From: JAVVEZ01 sp032250895
Lineage (GTDB): Bacteria > Pseudomonadota > Gammaproteobacteria > Pseudomonadales > Pseudohongiellaceae
DNA length: 9,677 bases
Reading direction: 5' to 3'
Assembly: GCA_032250895.1 (NCBI GenBank)
Contig: JAVVEZ010000108.1
Span: 1-9,677 of the forward strand
Positions 6,624 through 9,677 of this stretch are shown here, one piece after another. The notes beneath the pieces were generated by a model. It was given only the letters and a program-made list of their open reading frames with translations, searched no databases and was not told the origin of the DNA. The first letter of the stretch is position 1. Every line of letters starts with the position of its first letter. The position numbers and the translations under genes were made by a program.

Positions 6624-7706
6624 ATGTACAGGATAATGTTAAGGGGATGTTTGTGCCTAGCAGCTCTCTATGGCTTGCCTGCAAATGCCCAGAGTAACGA
6701 TCAAAAAGCCGAAGCGGATGCATTGCTCAATGAATACCTGGCCAGATCAGGATTGCCGGGGATAGCAGTTGCCATTGGAGTGAAAGGCGAACTCTTGTAT
6801 TCAGGTGGATTTGGTTACGCTGACGTAGAGCAAAAGGTCCCCATCGATCCCGCCAGGACCAAATTCAGGATAGGCAGTATTTCCAAGCCGCTTACTTCGG
6901 TAGCTATTGGTCTGCTCCTGCAAAGTGGCACTTTGGATCTGGACGCTCCCATACAAGCCTATGTACCTGTCTTTCCGCGCAAAAGGGAAGGGGTGATTAC
7001 GATAAGGAATCTGGCAGGGCATTTAAGCGGAATCAGGCATTACGCTGGCATATCCGAAGCATTTAACCAACAAAACTATTCAAGTATTTTGGACACATTA
7101 TCTGTTTTTGCCGATGATGCTTTGCTGCATGCCCCGGGTGAAAAATACGGTTATTCCTCATATGGTTTCAACCTGATCAGTGCAGCAATAGAAAGCATCA
7201 GTGGTGGGAGCTATCTTGATTACATGCAGCAACATGTTTTCCAGCCCCTGGATATGCGCAACACGGTTGCAGACAAGGTGGATGACATCATCCCGGACAA
7301 AAGCCGCTATTACCGTATAGCTCGCGGGAAGATTGAAAAAGAAGATGACTATGACGCAAGCATCAGCTGGGCTGGAGGCGGGTATTTGTCCACCGCCGAG
7401 GACCTCGTGAAATTCGGCTTCTCCATGCTCGATAACACTTTGCTGACCAGAGCAACCGTTGATTTGCTGTGGACACCCCAGCAACTTGCTTCAGGCGACA
7501 TGACCCGTTACGGTATTGGCTGGCAGACCTTATATGCAAACGGCACTCGATACGCCTTTCATTCCGGAGATTCGCCTGGTGGGACAGTTTCGTTAACCAT
7601 AGTTGAATCTACGGGTCTGGTCTTTGTAATGGCGTCGAACACCTCTTTTGCCAACCTCGATGTGCCCTTGATTCAGCGACTTTCCCGTATTTTTGTTCCA
7701 ATCTAA
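6624..7706 (+). CDS. Exported serine hydrolase of the beta-lactamase/penicillin-binding-protein fold (class C-like)
   Basis: 360 residues from the ATG at 6624. An export signal (MYRIMLRGCLCLAALYGLP) ends with ANA before QSN (cleavage at about residue 22), so the protein should be periplasmic. Motif 1, the nucleophile, is SISK (Ser85-Lys88) within FRIGSISKPLTS. Motif 2 is GYSSYGFN (Tyr177). Motif 3 is HSGDSPGG (His313), in the place of KTG. This pattern (SxxK, Y-S-S, HSG) is typical of LACTB- and EstB-like esterases and D-amino-acid peptidases rather than true AmpC enzymes, so calling it an antibiotic beta-lactamase would be unsafe. An earlier ATG at 6570 also has a ribosome site (AAGGAA, 7 nt away) but would put 18 extra residues before the signal; CAGGAA 4 nt before 6624 favours the shorter form. 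It follows the DUF6249-like gene and probably shares its transcript. Confidence 0.87.
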   Translation: MYRIMLRGCLCLAALYGLPANAQSNDQKAEADALLNEYLARSGLPGIAVAIGVKGELLYSGGFGYADVEQKVPIDPARTKFRIGSISKPLTSVAIGLLLQSGTLDLDAPIQAYVPVFPRKREGVITIRNLAGHLSGIRHYAGISEAFNQQNYSSILDTLSVFADDALLHAPGEKYGYSSYGFNLISAAIESISGGSYLDYMQQHVFQPLDMRNTVADKVDDIIPDKSRYYRIARGKIEKEDDYDASISWAGGGYLSTAEDLVKFGFSMLDNTLLTRATVDLLWTPQQLASGDMTRYGIGWQTLYANGTRYAFHSGDSPGGTVSLTIVESTGLVFVMASNTSFANLDVPLIQRLSRIFVPI

Positions 7707-7829
7707 CAGTCCTGGAGTTCCTGATACTATGGCGTTGATGAGCGCGTCGAAGTCGGTCTTCTGACCCGCAATCTCAAAGTGTTGGTCCCGGATCGCCAAA
7801 GAGTGCAATTTTAGGGCGTCTGCACATTA
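7707..7829 (-). other. Possible coding remnant in the gap before the blaI-like gene
   Basis: Read on the minus strand, 7714-7826 gives a coding-like string (HSLAIRDQHFEIAGQKTDFD, then ALINAIVSG), more GC-rich at codon third positions than its surroundings. It has no ATG or ribosome site and runs on into sequence antisense to the hydrolase gene. It may be a leftover of a gene displaced when the neighbouring block arrived. I do not recognise the family, and chance is possible. Confidence 0.2.
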
Positions 7830-7831
7830 TC

Positions 7832-7859
7832 TTGACAAATGTATACATAGATATAGATT
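7832..7859 (+). promoter_or_regulatory. Promoter of the blaI-like operon with embedded BlaI operator
   Basis: A perfect -35 box TTGACA (7832-7837) is followed, after 16 bp, by a weak -10 TAGATT (7854-7859), 26 nt before the ATG. The spacer holds GACAAATGTA (7834-7843), one mismatch from the TACA-NN-TGTA operator core, directly followed by TACATAGATA (7844-7853). A repressor bound here would cover the whole promoter, the standard arrangement for BlaI/MecI autoregulation. The same pair of half-related dyads occurs at 4936-4957. Confidence 0.7.
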
Positions 7860-7885
7860 AGTCTCCAAAGGTCTGGAGTACATCA

Positions 7886-8278
7886 ATGAAGCTGTCTAAT
7901 CTTGAACTCGACGTCATGCGCCTGATATGGCGCGAAAAGGAAGTAATCGTCCCCGACCTGCATGCCGAAATGGCGAAGGAGCGGGACATTACTTATGCAA
8001 CGATCAAGACCATCGTCAACCGCCTGGAGGAAAAGGGCGCCATTGAACGCATTCGTTCGTATGGGCGCACCATCCTGTATGGCCCGCTGGTGAAGGAGCG
8101 CGACATGGCCCGGCCCATTGTCAAAGATGTGCTGCGCAGGCTGTTTGGCGACCAGGTGCGTCCGATGATCAGTCACCTGCTGAAGGTTGAAAAACTGTCG
8201 GTGGAGGATCTGGAATTCCTTGAAAGCCAAATCGCGGCAGAGCTTGGCAAACGAGAAAGTGGAGGTAAGCCCAAATGA
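7886..8278 (+). CDS. BlaI/MecI-family transcriptional repressor
   Basis: 130 residues, the usual length. The N-terminal winged helix spans about 1-68: LELDVMRLIW (6-15) is the family's first-helix signature, ITYATIKTIVNRLEEKG (35-51) is the recognition helix, and the wing follows (IERIRSYGRTILYGP). Residues 70-120 form the helical dimerisation domain. Family members bind TACA-NN-TGTA dyads as dimers and are released when the partner membrane protease triggers their cleavage. The Asn-Phe pair cut in staphylococcal BlaI has no obvious counterpart near residue 101, so the cleavage point here is unknown. GGAG (7875-7878) lies 7 nt before the ATG. The stop overlaps the protease start as ATGA, indicating translational coupling. 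It probably represses its own operon and, by the shared operator, the hydrolase gene at 3651-4883. I withhold the symbol blaI because no beta-lactamase is clearly linked. Confidence 0.92.
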   Translation: MKLSNLELDVMRLIWREKEVIVPDLHAEMAKERDITYATIKTIVNRLEEKGAIERIRSYGRTILYGPLVKERDMARPIVKDVLRRLFGDQVRPMISHLLKVEKLSVEDLEFLESQIAAELGKRESGGKPK

Positions 8279-9507
8279 TGATCTGGCTGCTGGTCAACGC
8301 GATGCTGGGCATGCTGGCCCTGCTGTTCCTTGGTTTGAACCGCGATACACCGCATCGCTTGCGCTTCCAGGTCTGTATGCTGGCCCTGTGTGGCTGGCTG
8401 CTGCCCTGGCAGTTGCTTGCACGGCTGCTGCCGGTTACCACCTTGTTGCCTGCATCCGCCGGATCGCTGGCTTTGCCTGCCGTTCTGGCTGACATCGCAT
8501 TGCCCGATCTTGCAGCACTCACGCAACCTTCTGCGAGTCTGGGTATTACGCCTGCGCTTGTGCTGGTAGCAGCATTTGCCGTGGGATTCTGTCTGTTTCT
8601 GCTTACCACACTGCGTCACGCCCTACTGCTGCGAACGCTCGCTGCTTCTGCGCAGGCGCATGCGAATACTGAAATTGATGTGCGGCAAGAATATTCAGAA
8701 CTGCTGGGTAGAGCTGCAACGCATAGGATGCACATGACAGCCATACGCATCCAGAGTGTCGTTCCTGGCGCGCTCACGACCGGTGTGTTCAAGCCGGTGA
8801 TCTGGGTACACGAAGACCTGGTAGGAGACGACGCGCTCCAGGCTGTGTTGCGGCATGAGCTTGTGCACATTCGTCAATACGACAACGCCTCGCTTTGTCT
8901 CATCACCTGCATCGAAAAGCTGCTGTGGTGGAATCCCCTGGTGATGCTGCTTGCAGGTGAGGCGCGCCGCTTGCTTGAGCTCAGTTGCGATGCAGCCTGC
9001 CAACGCGAATTCGCCGGCTACCGCGCCACGCTCAACCGGCTCATTCTCATGTTGTCCCGCACTACCGCAGCAAGCGGTACCGCCCCTCAGGCGCTTTGCG
9101 CCGGCATATTCAAAGACGGCAACTTCAACGTCGAACGCATTCGACAACTGGAAAGGAAAACGATGATGAAAACCGCAAATTATTTCAGCGCAGGCATGCT
9201 CGGCGCCGCCGCTGTGTTTATTGTAGCCTGTGCCAGCGTGTTTTCGCCGAGCGATACCGCCGCACAGGCCGTGGATGCCAGTGAAGGCCGCCCGGTTCCA
9301 GAAGAACTGAGCGAAAAGCTGGCCGCAATCGAAAGCCGTGAGGGTCCAACCCAGACTGCAAGAGAACAGCGGGAAAGGGCAATTCGCGCGGGCCTGGAAG
9401 TGTACGCAGACAGATTGGAACAGTCGTACAATGCACTGCATGCCAGCAAAAGCAGCCTTGAAGCCAGAGTGCAAGAACTGGAGCAACAGATGGAACGGCT
9501 GGAATAG
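8275..9507 (+). CDS. BlaR1/MecR1-type M56 membrane metalloprotease with a coiled-coil end instead of a beta-lactam sensor
   Basis: 410 residues. Hydrophobic segments lie at about 2-20, 33-52 and 92-113. The M56 zinc-protease domain follows (about 135-260), with HELVH (His194, Glu195, His198) in RHELVHIRQYDN and the third ligand region ELSCDAA (Glu235, Asp239). A fourth membrane helix is at about 303-322. In BlaR1/MecR1 this helix leads to a ~250-residue penicillin-binding sensor domain with an acylated SxxK serine. Here only about 88 residues remain: a Ser/Ala/Pro linker, then a charged heptad-like helix from about 344 to 410 (EQSYNALHASKSSLEARVQE, then LEQQMERLE). No SxxK is present. The protein ends at a natural stop, and no continuation of a sensor domain was seen downstream. 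GGAGG (8261-8265) lies 9 nt before the start, which overlaps the repressor stop by 4 nt. It presumably inactivates that repressor when a periplasmic signal, not necessarily a beta-lactam, is sensed. Confidence 0.9.
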   Translation: MMIWLLVNAMLGMLALLFLGLNRDTPHRLRFQVCMLALCGWLLPWQLLARLLPVTTLLPASAGSLALPAVLADIALPDLAALTQPSASLGITPALVLVAAFAVGFCLFLLTTLRHALLLRTLAASAQAHANTEIDVRQEYSELLGRAATHRMHMTAIRIQSVVPGALTTGVFKPVIWVHEDLVGDDALQAVLRHELVHIRQYDNASLCLITCIEKLLWWNPLVMLLAGEARRLLELSCDAACQREFAGYRATLNRLILMLSRTTAASGTAPQALCAGIFKDGNFNVERIRQLERKTMMKTANYFSAGMLGAAAVFIVACASVFSPSDTAAQAVDASEGRPVPEELSEKLAAIESREGPTQTAREQRERAIRAGLEVYADRLEQSYNALHASKSSLEARVQELEQQMERLE

Positions 9508-9562
9508 GCACCACCTGATCAGTCCAACCATGCTGCAGCTCCTCACCATAGCTATATTGCAC

Positions 9563-9597
9563 GCACGAGCCGTACTGGATACTGGCAAGGCTCGTGC
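9563..9597. repeat. Hairpin-forming inverted repeat after the protease gene
   Basis: GCACGAGCC (9563-9571) and GGCTCGTGC (9589-9597) form a perfect 9-bp stem around a 17-nt loop that contains TACTGG twice. It lies 56 nt beyond the protease stop, the right place for a terminator, but AAGCAGATGG follows rather than a T-run. The rest of 9508-9677 holds no gene I can support. Confidence 0.4.
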
Positions 9598-9677
9598 AAG
9601 CAGATGGCACAGCTACCCTCTGGTAAGCGGTCGGCGAACGACACCTTGATGAAAGTTTAGCTTACCACTACCTTTCC

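Noticed and set aside
6624..7706. Antibiotic-inactivating class C beta-lactamase
   Set aside because: SxxK and a Tyr motif are present but KTG is replaced by HSG, as in esterase or peptidase relatives. Proximity to a blaI-like gene alone does not show resistance.
8695..9588. Long minus-strand open frame opposite the M56 protease
   Set aside because: Antisense shadow of a well-supported gene with zinc-protease motifs; its own translation shows no domain.
1..9677. CRISPR array, tRNA or rRNA genes
   Set aside because: No regularly spaced direct repeats and no tRNA- or rRNA-like sequence were seen on either strand.

Overview
The window reads as a chromosomal segment of a Gram-negative proteobacterium, probably gammaproteobacterial. 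The evidence is an RND efflux pump, Sec-exported periplasmic hydrolases, an ECF sigma factor and Shine-Dalgarno-led genes. The species cannot be told from the sequence. By eye, the RND gene and the M56 protease gene are GC-rich, while the stretch from about 3650 to 7700 is more AT-rich, so the middle may be an accessory or acquired block.

Layout. (1) Positions 1-1860 hold the C-terminal part of an RND efflux permease whose 5' part lies outside the window. (2) Positions 1861-3650 are a mobile-DNA zone. A near-gene-free stretch is followed by a 145-bp fold-back palindrome (2075-2219), then, almost touching it, a decayed IS1380-family insertion sequence (about 2223-3563). Its transposase has lost about 80 codons internally and carries two further frame changes. 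A hairpin (3599-3643) closes the zone. (3) Positions 3651-4883 (minus strand) encode a secreted alpha/beta hydrolase resembling platelet-activating-factor acetylhydrolase. (4) Positions 5178-6120 (minus strand) encode an ECF sigma factor followed by a small two-helix membrane protein. Divergent from them, 6239-7706 (plus strand) encodes a small three-helix membrane protein and an exported beta-lactamase-fold serine hydrolase. (5) Positions 7886-9507 encode a BlaI/MecI-type repressor overlapping by 4 nt a BlaR1/MecR1-type M56 membrane metalloprotease.

How they may work together. The strongest unexplained signal is an operator-like motif, ACAAATGTA followed closely by TACATA, with the TACA-NN-TGTA core typical of BlaI/MecI operators. 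It occurs once in the blaI-like promoter (7834-7853) and once, about 2.9 kb away, upstream of the PAF-acetylhydrolase-like gene (4936-4957). This predicts that the repressor controls itself, its protease partner and the distant lipase-like hydrolase. The protease lacks the penicillin-binding sensor domain of true BlaR1/MecR1 and instead ends in a transmembrane helix plus a periplasmic coiled coil, so its signal is probably not a beta-lactam acylating a sensor serine. Together with the ECF sigma cluster, the region looks like a cell-envelope sensing and remodelling locus. That is inference; the shared operator and the domain replacement are visible in the sequence.
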